IMG/VR virus record: IMGVR_UViG_3300020213_000056
Span: 1 to 39,611 of that record
From: a virus
DNA length: 39,611 bases
Direction: 5' to 3' (one strand)
Position numbers and translations under genes: made by a program. The notes beneath the pieces are model-generated. The model had not been told where the DNA came from. It was given only the letters and a program-made list of their open reading frames with translations, and ran no database searches. Shown here one piece after another: positions 1-6,987 of this stretch. Numbering within the stretch: position 1 is the stretch's first letter; each line of letters begins with the position of its first letter.

Positions 1-26
1 GGGGAGGAGGGGGAGGAGGGGGAGGT
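1..26. repeat. G-rich purine repeat at window edge
   Basis: The first 26 bases consist of runs of four or five G separated by AGGA/A, a pattern able to form a G-quadruplex on the plus strand and a polypyrimidine tract on the minus strand. It lies at the very edge of the window, so it could be a real genome-end feature or a low-complexity assembly boundary. The opposite edge (39591-39611) is also purine-rich, which would be compatible with the two ends joining in a circular map, but no identical terminal overlap is visible. Confidence 0.5.
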
Positions 27-208
27 GTCGGTTGGGTTCTGCATTCCCATACATTAGCGGCCCACAATGGTGAATCAATAGGTGAGGGATGTTTTCCTGA
101 GTTTTTTTCGACACCAGGAACACCCTAACAAAACCCGATTGGGGCGCAGAACACTACAAAACACGGTGTTTCGATCATTGTTGCCGTTCTCGTTTCTGGA
201 TCAGCCAC

Positions 209-440
209 GGTATATATACCCTAACATATACCTAACGTGTTTCTAGTGATATGCCTACCTCAATACTGCAAAAAGGCGATCAAGTACTACATTTCAGGCG
301 TACAGCCTCCCGGTAGGGTTTTGTTAGGCTAACAAACACCTAACAAAGAATCCCACTATTATATATCCGCCGCGCGCGCCCATATGGCCCCAATATTGGG
401 ATCATATAGTTTTTTATGCTTTTCTCCCATTATATATGGG
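209..440. other. AT-rich palindromic segment, candidate DNA unwinding region
   Basis: This stretch is strikingly AT-rich compared with the GC-rich coding regions. It contains a perfect 12-bp palindrome GGTATATATACC at 209-220, a perfect 12-bp palindrome CCCAATATTGGG at 389-400, and an imperfect CCCA/TGGG hairpin around TTATATA at 427-440. It directly abuts the iteron array at 441-816. An easily melted element next to an initiator-binding array is the standard layout of bacterial and plasmid origins, so a duplex-unwinding role is inferred. The palindromes could instead bind a regulator. No coding sequence is credible here. Confidence 0.45.
316..347. repeat. Inverted copy of the origin spacer repeat
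   Basis: This segment holds TTGTTAGG followed by CTAACAAACACCTAACAAAG. The second half is the reverse complement of the TTAGGTGTTTGTTAG motif that recurs on the plus strand between iteron groups at 472-840. The motif is therefore present in both orientations on the two sides of the AT-rich segment, giving the origin region a partly symmetric layout. Shorter CCTAAC/CTAACA fragments also occur at about 125-135 and 219-235. Confidence 0.55.
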
Positions 441-816
441 GTGCACAACATGTGCATAACTGGTGCACAACTCTGTTAGGTGTTTGTTAGGCGTTTGTTA
501 GTGTGTATAATATGGGGATAGAATGGGGATAACCCACGGGGATATCTTGGGGATAACTTGGGGATATCTTGGGGACAACTTCCGGTGTATAACATGGGGA
601 TATCTTGGGGACAACCTTCGGGGATATCTTGGGGATAACATGGGGATAACCCCCGGTGCACAACATGTGCATAACTGGTGCATAACTCTGTTAGGTGTTT
701 GTTAGTGTGCATAATGGGGGGATAACTCTGTTGGTGTTTGTTAGTGTGCATAATGTGTGCATAACTCTGTTAGGTGTTTGTTAGTGTGCACAACCTGGGG
801 ATAATGTGTGCATAAC
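441..816. repeat. Helically phased DnaA-box-like iteron array, probable replication origin
   Basis: About 26 copies of a nine-base unit of the form GTGCATAAC or GGGGATAAC (variants GTGCACAAC, GGGGATATC, GGGGACAAC, GTGTATAAC) begin at 441, 452, 463, 503, 514, 525, 538, 549, 560, 571, 585, 596, 607, 620, 631, 642, 656, 667, 678, 707, 718, 746, 757, 786, 797 and 808. Most neighbouring units are exactly 11 bp apart, about one helical turn. Read on the minus strand with the preceding base, six are perfect TTATNCACA DnaA boxes (451, 666, 706, 745, 756, 807) and the GGGGATAA type differs by one base. Groups are separated by a spacer repeat with the core TTAGGTGTTTGTTAG (about 472-504, 686-706, 726-745, 765-785, degenerate 816-835). 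An origin with initiator iterons is the best reading; the window also encodes a DnaA domain IV protein. Confidence 0.75.
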
Positions 817-882
817 TTTGTTAGGTGGCTACTAGGGTGCTTTTGAATCAGGCCCTTCACTGCCACCTCACTACCGAGAAGA

Positions 883-955
883 CAAAAAACGCCCCGACCT
901 CAAAAAACGCCCCGACCTCAAAAAACGCCCCGACCTCAAAAAAACGCCCCGACCT
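883..955. repeat. 18-bp direct tandem repeat, four copies
   Basis: Four back-to-back copies of an 18-19 bp unit, CAAAAAACGCCCCGACCT, occupy 883-900, 901-918, 919-936 and 937-955, followed by a partial copy. The fourth copy can pair with the following sequence (CCCCGA at 947-952 with TCGGGG at 964-969), making a hairpin followed by TCTTT. The repeats lie between the iteron array and the first plus-strand gene, so they may be a second protein-binding array or part of a leader or terminator. Translating them gives a monotonous APTSKN repeat, and I do not regard them as coding. There are no spacers, so this is not a CRISPR array. Confidence 0.85.
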
Positions 956-1059
956 CAAAAAACTCGGGGTCTTTGGGGTGGCGAAAACCCCGCAAAACCC
1001 CCGAATGTTTGGGGCTTGGACTTGCATCCGCTGGAAAAACCGACGTAAGATGCTCAACG

Positions 1060-2073
1060 ATGCTCGAAGATGTCGAAAACGCCGCGGGAAATCGTCTGTT
1101 CGAAGACGAGGAGGGCACGTTCGGATTCACCGGATTGCTGTCCTCACGACCCACGAGGCATCAGGATTCCCGCCGCGCCAAGAAACCGGGAAGCCTCATG
1201 CGTGCAATGTGGCGGGACGCAGAGCATGAGTCGATTGCAAGGAACGATCCGGCCGTGGTCGCACAAGCCACGGTCCAGACGACCCATCGAATAGTGCGGG
1301 AAATGTGCCGATTAGTCGGGTGGATCAGCACAAACGACGGGCTGAGAAGCATCGACCTGACGACGGCCCGCAACATCGCTGCGCCGTCGATGGACATGAT
1401 GAATACAGACGCGGGAACTGCCTCGATCGTTGTGAAACTGTCGAAGGCGGGTCATCGACTGTCTCCTTTGCCTCGGCGAAACCAGTCGATCGAATCACTC
1501 CGCGAATACATGGACCTTTTCGCGTCCGTGGCCTCGTCCCTGGGCGTGATAGAGTCGGTTGATGGCCAGATCGCACTCTCCAGAATCGTGATGATTCCAC
1601 CTCCCTGGGCGTGCTGGCCCACACCCGGCCAGATCGCCGCGTACGAAGCGGCATTGATCGACGGGGTGGTGGATTCGATAGTGGCCAGAGGCGCGATCCG
1701 CACCGAGAAATGGCTGCGGATGCACACGCTGTTCCAGCATCACGAAATTCGGTCGATGGTGGCTATGGCACGCATCGAAAGCGTGGAGAAGACCTCCTCA
1801 AGCATCAAGGAGGATCAGGCCGTGATCACGCTTCGGTTGGAGGATCTGGTGATGCGGTGCCGCAAGAGCGGGGATCTCCGCGCAGAATTGCAGGCCGTCA
1901 AGGCCCTGGCCATCGTCCGCGGCGTGACGCGAGTCACCCCCGAAGATGAAGAGGCGGATTTCCTCCGCTTGGCTCGGAGAGTTGCTAACATGGCCGCTCT
2001 ACCAGTCGATGCTATGGAGCACCACCCGCAAGTGCTGCCTCCAGCCGCCCAACTCCCGGAGTTACCGTCTTGA
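1060..2073 (+). CDS. Hypothetical protein, possible small terminase-like
   Basis: The product is about 337 residues with no family I recognise with confidence. The start is uncertain. ATG at 1060 is chosen because everything upstream lies in repeats; a later ATG at 1198 has GGGAAG just before it and would give about 291 residues. The C-terminal third (LRLEDLVMRCRKSGDLRAEL and following) is amphipathic, with the kind of helical pattern seen in the oligomerisation part of some small terminase subunits, and no other small terminase is apparent. The evidence is weak because no helix-turn-helix is evident and the large terminase is 5 kb away. The gene overlaps the next one by four bases (TTGA), implying translational coupling. 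Its place beside the origin also allows a replication role. Confidence 0.7.
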   Translation: MLEDVENAAGNRLFEDEEGTFGFTGLLSSRPTRHQDSRRAKKPGSLMRAMWRDAEHESIARNDPAVVAQATVQTTHRIVREMCRLVGWISTNDGLRSIDLTTARNIAAPSMDMMNTDAGTASIVVKLSKAGHRLSPLPRRNQSIESLREYMDLFASVASSLGVIESVDGQIALSRIVMIPPPWACWPTPGQIAAYEAALIDGVVDSIVARGAIRTEKWLRMHTLFQHHEIRSMVAMARIESVEKTSSSIKEDQAVITLRLEDLVMRCRKSGDLRAELQAVKALAIVRGVTRVTPEDEEADFLRLARRVANMAALPVDAMEHHPQVLPPAAQLPELPS

Positions 2074-2564
2074 AGACGCCGTTCACCAAACTTCCGCCCG
2101 TGCCGCCCGTGCCGCCCGTGCCCGCCGCCGATCTCACGATCGTGTTCCAGTCGGGCAATATGCCGAGTTTCGAGGAGATCGAGGGGCAGATCCAACTCAT
2201 CGCCGCAGAGTGGGCCGTGACGCTCATGGAGGGGGCGTACGAAGATGTGCACGTCTTCGCCACCACGATCACAAGCAATCTGATGGGCGCGCTTTCCTTC
2301 CCCCCGCACGATCGAGAACGTCGGGACGCCGTGATCCGCGAGTGCATCCTCCAGTTTTCCCAGATAGCCGAACTCAACAGGGTTCGATCGTCGAGGGCCA
2401 ACATGCTCGCCTTTTCGAAGATCATGGAGATCACCACGCTCGCAGCGATCTCGGTCCTCCTCGCGGCGGTGGGTGGGATCACCGCCCTGCCTGTTCCCGC
2501 CGTCTCCGCTCTCGGCATCGGGGGCCTCTTCCTCTCCCTCCGTCCGAACACCATCAACCCATGA
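2070..2564 (+). CDS. Hypothetical membrane protein with proline-rich N terminus
   Basis: A TTG start overlaps the upstream stop (TTGA). The 164-residue product begins with a PPVPPVPPVP tract, continues with a soluble, probably helical middle (about 25-125), and ends with one or two hydrophobic segments (about 112-157, rich in ILVAG). Its C-terminal ATGA overlap with the next gene places it in a coupled set. The hydrophobic end suggests membrane insertion, but I recognise no family. A role at the cell envelope during infection or a minor virion protein are both possible. Confidence 0.7.
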   Translation: MKTPFTKLPPVPPVPPVPAADLTIVFQSGNMPSFEEIEGQIQLIAAEWAVTLMEGAYEDVHVFATTITSNLMGALSFPPHDRERRDAVIRECILQFSQIAELNRVRSSRANMLAFSKIMEITTLAAISVLLAAVGGITALPVPAVSALGIGGLFLSLRPNTINP

Positions 2565-3124
2565 CCCTCCCAGACTCAAACATCCTCAACCCGCTCACGC
2601 AGGGAGTTGGCGCCGCACCGCTTTCATGCGCGACGTGGGGCAAGCCCGTGGTGTTTGACCTGACCCAACTCTCGACGAGCCCTATCAACCCGTATGTGGC
2701 GTACACCCATGCGAGCAATACGGCACTGATGCCCCTGAAGCTGCCTGCGTTCGGCGGGTTCGTCTACCTGATGCACTGCTGGTTCGGGGTGAACACGACC
2801 CAACCGGCGGTTAGGGCATGGGCGAAACTGCCCAACGCCGGATCGGATACCAACCCACAGGGAATCAACGCCACCTACCCCGCCAACTTCCCAGACCTCC
2901 AAAGCACAGGCCACTTCGTGGCGATCACAGCCGAAGGCTCGACGGAGACCCGTCTTGTGGTCCCCTCGACCGCCGTGATGATCGGGAGCGTGCCCGGGGT
3001 GTGGAATCAGGGACTGCCCCTGCGGCTGCATCGCACCGGCGCGGAGACCCTTTTCGTGACCGTCGCCACCGCCGCGGTCTACACCGCCGGCGGGGGATAC
3101 CTCCTCGCATGGGTAGGGAGTTGA
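2561..3124 (+). CDS. Hypothetical beta-rich protein, probably virion-associated
   Basis: The ATG at 2561 overlaps the previous stop by four bases, and this is preferred over longer readings that run through the upstream gene in another frame. The 187-residue product is rich in G, T, V, N and P with alternating hydrophobic residues, as in beta-sandwich virion proteins, and has no signal peptide. It lies just upstream of an SGNH hydrolase, a BppU-like protein and a tail fibre. A tail-tip or capsid accessory role is therefore likely, but this is inferred from context only. It loosely resembles the 9065-9658 product in composition. Confidence 0.75.
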   Translation: MTLPDSNILNPLTQGVGAAPLSCATWGKPVVFDLTQLSTSPINPYVAYTHASNTALMPLKLPAFGGFVYLMHCWFGVNTTQPAVRAWAKLPNAGSDTNPQGINATYPANFPDLQSTGHFVAITAEGSTETRLVVPSTAVMIGSVPGVWNQGLPLRLHRTGAETLFVTVATAAVYTAGGGYLLAWVGS

Positions 3125-3128
3125 TCAG

Positions 3129-4646
3129 ATGCCAAGCAGCACGCTTCCCCTGGTAGTTGCCGGCAACGTCTTCAAGAGGGCGATGGGGACCTTGGTGAAT
3201 GATGCGGCGACCCGAATCGTTCGGGGTATTTTCATCATGGACAGCCGCGGCTCCACGAACGGTGCAGGGAACCAGATGCAGGCTTGCATTGTGCATCAGT
3301 TGGGCACGATCCACGGGAACATCCCTGAACTGTTCTGTCCCTGCATGTTCGGAGGTGTGGTAGCTGCGCCGATGGTGGGCGGGTGTTGGGCCATAAACGC
3401 CGCGTCAGGCAGCAACGTCGATACCGATGTGTCGTCCGTAGGGAGCGTTCGACCGTATTGGGCAGGTACCGGGCCTGATGTAGGTGGCGCGTCAGGGCGT
3501 ATTCGGCGGGTTCCAGTGGGAAACGGCACTGACGGTACCGCGATCGTATGGGACGGGAGAATGCATAGAAATTCGTTGAACATGAACGCGTTCTCTCTTA
3601 CCAACCTTTGGAAGGACGGAACGTTGGAGGTGGACGTTCTTTGTCCTACCAACGTATTGAACGAGACATCAGTACGACTTCGCCATTCAAACAAGGCCAA
3701 CGGCGCTTCTTTCTCGTTCTCCGCAGCCGTTGTCTTGAACGATGTCACGATTGCAGATGCCGCACTGAATTCAGCAGTCTACGACGTTAGGAAACTGACG
3801 TTCACAAACCTGACCACAGTTCCGAACGCTTTTTTCGGGGTGGAGCAGGTCAACTCGGTAGGGGCTGCGTTTTCTGGACGAGTCGAAGTTTCAGGACTCA
3901 GGATTCGAAACGCAGGAAACGCATACGGCTTGGCGGCAAGCATATGGGGTCGCGGTGGTGCGCGAACAAGCGAGTACCCCAACGATCATGCAGACATGCA
4001 CGCGTCCATGCGGGCAGCCGGGCCGGTGGATTACGTGGTGCTGGCTTGTGACATCAACGACTGCTTCGGGTCGCTGCATTCCAAGGAGACGTTCAAGGCC
4101 AACGTGATTGCAGCAACCGCCCTGGCGAGAGCACAGGCAGGGAATCCCTCTTTGCCGGTGATCTACTGGAGGGTGTCCCCTCACGGCACCAACCTTGACA
4201 CAAGCTCAGGTCTGGACAGGACTGCGCTGTGGGACAGTTATGGTGATGCCGGTGATGAGATTGCAGCCACAGATCCCTTCTTCGGCATGTTCAACAGCCT
4301 CCCTTTCCTGGAGTCTATGGGCTTCAATAGAACCAAGGGGTTTTTTACGGGACTCACGGATGCGGGTACCTGGAATGCCGGAATCACGGTCAGCACCACT
4401 CAGTACACCCTGCATCGCGACACTTACTGGACCGCTGAAGTTACAACTGTCGCTGGGGACGAGCCGGGTACGGCCACTGCGGGCGGCAGTAAGTTTCGAT
4501 GGCTGGGTTTCTGGGTGCCGGGAGATGCCTTTCACCCGACGGACTTGGGCGCACAGATCTGCGCAGAGATGTTCTGCAAGGCCCTAATGGAATGCGGTGG
4601 TTTTGCCGAGTCGCCTGCATCCGGCGGTGGGTTGTACTACCTCTGA
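3129..4646 (+). CDS. SGNH/GDSL-family hydrolase, probable virion esterase
   Basis: The 505-residue product shows the SGNH hydrolase blocks in order: IMDSRGS with candidate nucleophile Ser39 (block I), LACDINDCF with Asn310 (block III, usually GxND), and GDAFHPTDLG with Asp466 and His469 (block V, DxxH). Residues about 50-285 between blocks I and III are beta-rich, with short hydrophobic stretches, and look like an inserted carbohydrate-binding or jelly-roll domain. SGNH enzymes cleave ester bonds, often removing acetyl groups from polysaccharides. The gene sits among tail-fibre genes and has no signal peptide, so the likely role is a virion enzyme that de-esterifies host surface glycans during adsorption. 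It starts 4 bp after the upstream stop with GGGAG about 8 bp before the ATG. Substrate is unknown. Confidence 0.78.
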   Translation: MPSSTLPLVVAGNVFKRAMGTLVNDAATRIVRGIFIMDSRGSTNGAGNQMQACIVHQLGTIHGNIPELFCPCMFGGVVAAPMVGGCWAINAASGSNVDTDVSSVGSVRPYWAGTGPDVGGASGRIRRVPVGNGTDGTAIVWDGRMHRNSLNMNAFSLTNLWKDGTLEVDVLCPTNVLNETSVRLRHSNKANGASFSFSAAVVLNDVTIADAALNSAVYDVRKLTFTNLTTVPNAFFGVEQVNSVGAAFSGRVEVSGLRIRNAGNAYGLAASIWGRGGARTSEYPNDHADMHASMRAAGPVDYVVLACDINDCFGSLHSKETFKANVIAATALARAQAGNPSLPVIYWRVSPHGTNLDTSSGLDRTALWDSYGDAGDEIAATDPFFGMFNSLPFLESMGFNRTKGFFTGLTDAGTWNAGITVSTTQYTLHRDTYWTAEVTTVAGDEPGTATAGGSKFRWLGFWVPGDAFHPTDLGAQICAEMFCKALMECGGFAESPASGGGLYYL

Positions 4647-4658
4647 TTGATCATCATC

Positions 4659-5045
4659 ATGGCCCAGCGATACGATTTGCTGATTGACGCAGGCGCAAAC
4701 TTTGAACGATCGTTCGAGTGGGCTGACGTTCAGGGCGATCCGATCAATCTCACAGGCTTCACCGTCCGAATGCAGATCCGGCAGTACTACACGAGCCAGT
4801 CCGCAGCGCTTGACTCCAGCACCGGGGTAGGTGCCGGGTGCGTCACGATCCCGACTCCCTTGAACGGCCGCGTCGAACTGAATCTCTCCCCCGTGATGAC
4901 GGAATGGCTCAGCACCACCATCGCCAAGGAGTCGCGAGGGGTCTATGACATCGAACTGGTCTCAGTCGCCGGAAAAGTGAGTCGACTCGTGCAGGGAGAC
5001 GTATCCGTCACCCCTAACGTGACGCGAGTCATGGGAGGCCCATGA
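4659..5045 (+). CDS. BppU-like/tail accessory protein
   Basis: The 128-residue product has the pattern of small phage tail-associated proteins that open with YDLLIDAGANFERSFEW, then a PINLTGFTVRMQIR segment, and close with RGVYDIELV and VTPNVTR. These are compact beta-sandwich proteins usually encoded beside receptor-binding or tail-fibre genes. A TTG at 4647 adds four residues, but the ATG at 4659 gives the usual family start. There is no clear Shine-Dalgarno sequence. The C terminus overlaps the next gene by four bases (ATGA), so the two are translationally coupled, consistent with an anchor or chaperone role for the fibre. Confidence 0.7.
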   Translation: MAQRYDLLIDAGANFERSFEWADVQGDPINLTGFTVRMQIRQYYTSQSAALDSSTGVGAGCVTIPTPLNGRVELNLSPVMTEWLSTTIAKESRGVYDIELVSVAGKVSRLVQGDVSVTPNVTRVMGGP

Positions 5046-6037
5046 CGACCGTCGTCACGCTAATCCGTGTGTACGAGCCTCGCACCACGATCACCGTGAC
5101 GGAGGCAGGCACCCCCGGAGTCAACGGAAGGACCATCCTGAGCGGCTCAGGGGCTCCCAGCATCGCCCTGGGAGTCGATGGGGACTTCTACTGGAGGCTC
5201 GACACGAACGCCTTCCACGGCCCCAAGGGCCTGGTATCGCCCGGGCTGTGGCCGACACCCCCCCTTAGTCTGGTTGGCCCCGCAGGCACGCCTGCCTTGG
5301 CCGCGGGGGCCCTCCGACAGGTGCAGTTTCACGGGGCGGGGGCCGTCTTCGCCGCAGACCCCGGGCTGACCTACGACTTGTCGACGGACGTCTTGACCGT
5401 GCTGGGCTCCGTGGTGACCCCCCTCATCAACGCCACGACGCGAATCACCAGCGGAAACGGCAGCGCGGCGTCTCCGGCTTATTCATTCACCGGCGACCCT
5501 GACAACGGGGTGTATCTCAGCGCCACGAACCAAGTGGCGATCTCCACAGGGGGCGCTGATCGCCTTCGGACCGACAGCGCGATCACCGAGTTTCTGTCCG
5601 TCCAAGTCGGGGTGCCAGGGGGATCAGCTGCGTCGCCGGGTGTGGCCTTCACAGGTGATCTCAACACCGGGGTCTTCCGCTCGGGCGCCGACGACATGCG
5701 TCTTGCCACCAACGGGGCCACGCGCGCGGGCGTCTCGAACTCAGGATTCTCTGTCGCCAACACAGGGGGCACGGGGCACCTCCTCAAGCAGACGACCTCC
5801 GGCGGGGTGTTCAGCAGCGGGCAATTAGCCCTTGGAGACATCCCCAACGGGCTCATCACCGCAGCGAAGGGTGCGTCGGAGGTGGAAGGCACACGGATTC
5901 CGCATCTTTCGGCTGCGGGGTCGGACGGGAACTTCGCCTCGATCGCGAACGGGATACTGTACGCGGACTCCCTGAACAACCGATTGGCTGTCCGCATCAA
6001 CGGGACGTGGTTCTACGCTTCTCTGACCCCCTACTAA
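5042..6037 (+). CDS. Tail fibre / receptor-binding protein
   Basis: The 331-residue product starts with a virion-binding-like region containing a short collagen-like EAGTPGVNGR and a second VGPAGTPALAAG segment. It continues with repeats typical of phage fibres: SAASPAYSFTGDPDNGVY at about 140-158 and SAASPGVAFTGDLNTGVFRS at about 196-215, each followed by a beta strand ending in a DRLR or DMRLATNG-type motif. The C-terminal 60 residues end in NRLAVRINGTWFYASLTPY, a common trimerising fibre end. It is expected to bind the host surface. It is transcribed opposite to the tail operon and grouped with the SGNH hydrolase, so this part may form an exchangeable host-recognition cassette. Confidence 0.82.
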   Translation: MTTVVTLIRVYEPRTTITVTEAGTPGVNGRTILSGSGAPSIALGVDGDFYWRLDTNAFHGPKGLVSPGLWPTPPLSLVGPAGTPALAAGALRQVQFHGAGAVFAADPGLTYDLSTDVLTVLGSVVTPLINATTRITSGNGSAASPAYSFTGDPDNGVYLSATNQVAISTGGADRLRTDSAITEFLSVQVGVPGGSAASPGVAFTGDLNTGVFRSGADDMRLATNGATRAGVSNSGFSVANTGGTGHLLKQTTSGGVFSSGQLALGDIPNGLITAAKGASEVEGTRIPHLSAAGSDGNFASIANGILYADSLNNRLAVRINGTWFYASLTPY

Positions 6038-6083
6038 AGGGGTGGCTTCTGAAGCCCGCTTCGCGTAAACTACAGTCGTTCCC

Positions 6084-6317
6084 ATGACCGACTCTACCCC
6101 TTCGCTACAACCTGAGATCCGGACCGTGCTGAGTGTCAGCGGGTTTCACACCAGCGAGTTCTGGATGACTCTGCTGTGCGTGCTCAGCGGCTTGGCGATG
6201 GTTTGGCTAGGGCTCGCATACAACGACTCCTCGGTGAGCGCCAGCGGGACTCTGATCGTGGCGACGACGGCCGGCGCCTATTCCATCGGCCGAGGGCTTT
6301 CAAAAAGGGGTCCCTAA
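6084..6317 (+). CDS. Holin-like small membrane protein
   Basis: This 77-residue protein has two predicted transmembrane segments, about 26-46 (FWMTLLCVLSGLAMVWLGLAY) and 52-72, joined by a short polar turn, with a charged tail SKRGP. Size, topology and position directly before a lipoprotein and another one-TM protein fit a class II holin, which would permeabilise the inner membrane at lysis. The 46-bp gap before it contains only a small GGCTT-CTG-AAGCC hairpin. The stop is immediately followed by the next ATG. Any small phage membrane protein would look similar, so the call rests on context. Confidence 0.65.
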   Translation: MTDSTPSLQPEIRTVLSVSGFHTSEFWMTLLCVLSGLAMVWLGLAYNDSSVSASGTLIVATTAGAYSIGRGLSKRGP

Positions 6318-6572
6318 ATGCAAAAGAACAACCGCGTCCTGTTCGTGTTTCTGGTATTTTTTGCGGCCTCCCTGGTAGGGTTGGTCGGGTGTGCCGGATT
6401 GAACGGCCAGATGGTCGAAGCGGCGGTGTTGTCACCTGCTCTTGCCCCGGTCCTTGACCGCCACGATGCTTACGTGCGGGCGGACGCGACCCTCAACGAG
6501 GTGGAGAAATCCACCTTTCTGACATCGTCGGAATTGACGCGTAGCATTTTGGATGCTGCAACCGCTCCTTGA
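6318..6572 (+). CDS. Small lipoprotein, possible outer-membrane spanin
   Basis: The 84-residue product begins with a basic N terminus, a hydrophobic stretch VLFVFLVFFAASLVGL and the lipobox LVGC, so cleavage before Cys25 and lipidation are predicted. The mature part is short (about 60 residues) and predicted helical. A small phage lipoprotein next to a holin and a membrane-anchored coiled-coil protein suggests the outer-membrane partner of a two-component spanin (Rz1-like). This would require a diderm host, which fits Planctomycetes. The ATG directly follows the previous TAA. No family match is claimed. Confidence 0.65.
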   Translation: MQKNNRVLFVFLVFFAASLVGLVGCAGLNGQMVEAAVLSPALAPVLDRHDAYVRADATLNEVEKSTFLTSSELTRSILDAATAP

Positions 6573-6987
6573 TCTGAGGTACTTTCTCGTGAATCTACAC
6601 CCCGATTTCTCAGTTCTGGCTGAAGCCACGATCGCCACGGTCGGGGTGGTGTCATCTATCCTCCTGATTCTGTTGGGTTGGCTGCACGTGAGAATCTCGT
6701 CTATGGCGGGGGATCAACGCGTAGAGAGCCGGGAGCGGATGGATTGCGTCATGGCTCTGCGGGCCGAAATTTACGGCCACCTTGGGACTTCGCACATGAG
6801 CCGACAGGAGGCGGCGGCGCAGTTTCAGAGGGTGGTGGACGGTATGACATCCCTGACCAATCGGATGAGTGATTTTCAGGCCACAGCGCAGGGTGTGATG
6901 GACCGATCCGTAGACCACACGAGTCGGATTGCTCGCCTGGAGGGGCGATCAGACAGGGATCGGCCGGTCGATGAACATCGCCATTGA
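6553..6987 (+). CDS. Membrane-anchored coiled-coil protein, holin or inner-membrane spanin candidate
   Basis: The 144-residue product has one transmembrane segment at about 24-48 (containing TVGVVSSILLILLGWL) and a long charged helical region after it (about 50-140), likely a coiled coil. This is the topology of an inner-membrane spanin, and equally of some phage proteins annotated as holins. It overlaps the upstream lipoprotein gene by 20 nt and the terminase gene by 17 nt, so it is embedded in a tight cluster. If it pairs with the 6318-6572 lipoprotein, the order is reversed relative to lambda Rz/Rz1. Confidence 0.65.
   Translation: MLQPLLDLRYFLVNLHPDFSVLAEATIATVGVVSSILLILLGWLHVRISSMAGDQRVESRERMDCVMALRAEIYGHLGTSHMSRQEAAAQFQRVVDGMTSLTNRMSDFQATAQGVMDRSVDHTSRIARLEGRSDRDRPVDEHRH

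Noticed and set aside
476-751. Open frames in the iteron array encoding YPQDIP/YTHVI-type repeats
   Set aside because: They are translations of the DNA repeats, start without a binding site, and occur in several frames on both strands.
883-955. CRISPR array
   Set aside because: The copies are directly adjacent with no spacers.
825-1229. Reading frame across the 18-bp repeats (APTSKN repeat)
   Set aside because: The repeat-derived peptide is low complexity and the rest overlaps the 1060-2073 gene in another frame without family signal.
1060-2073. Firm assignment as small terminase
   Set aside because: Only a helical pattern near the C terminus suggests it; no DNA-binding motif or conserved signature was visible.
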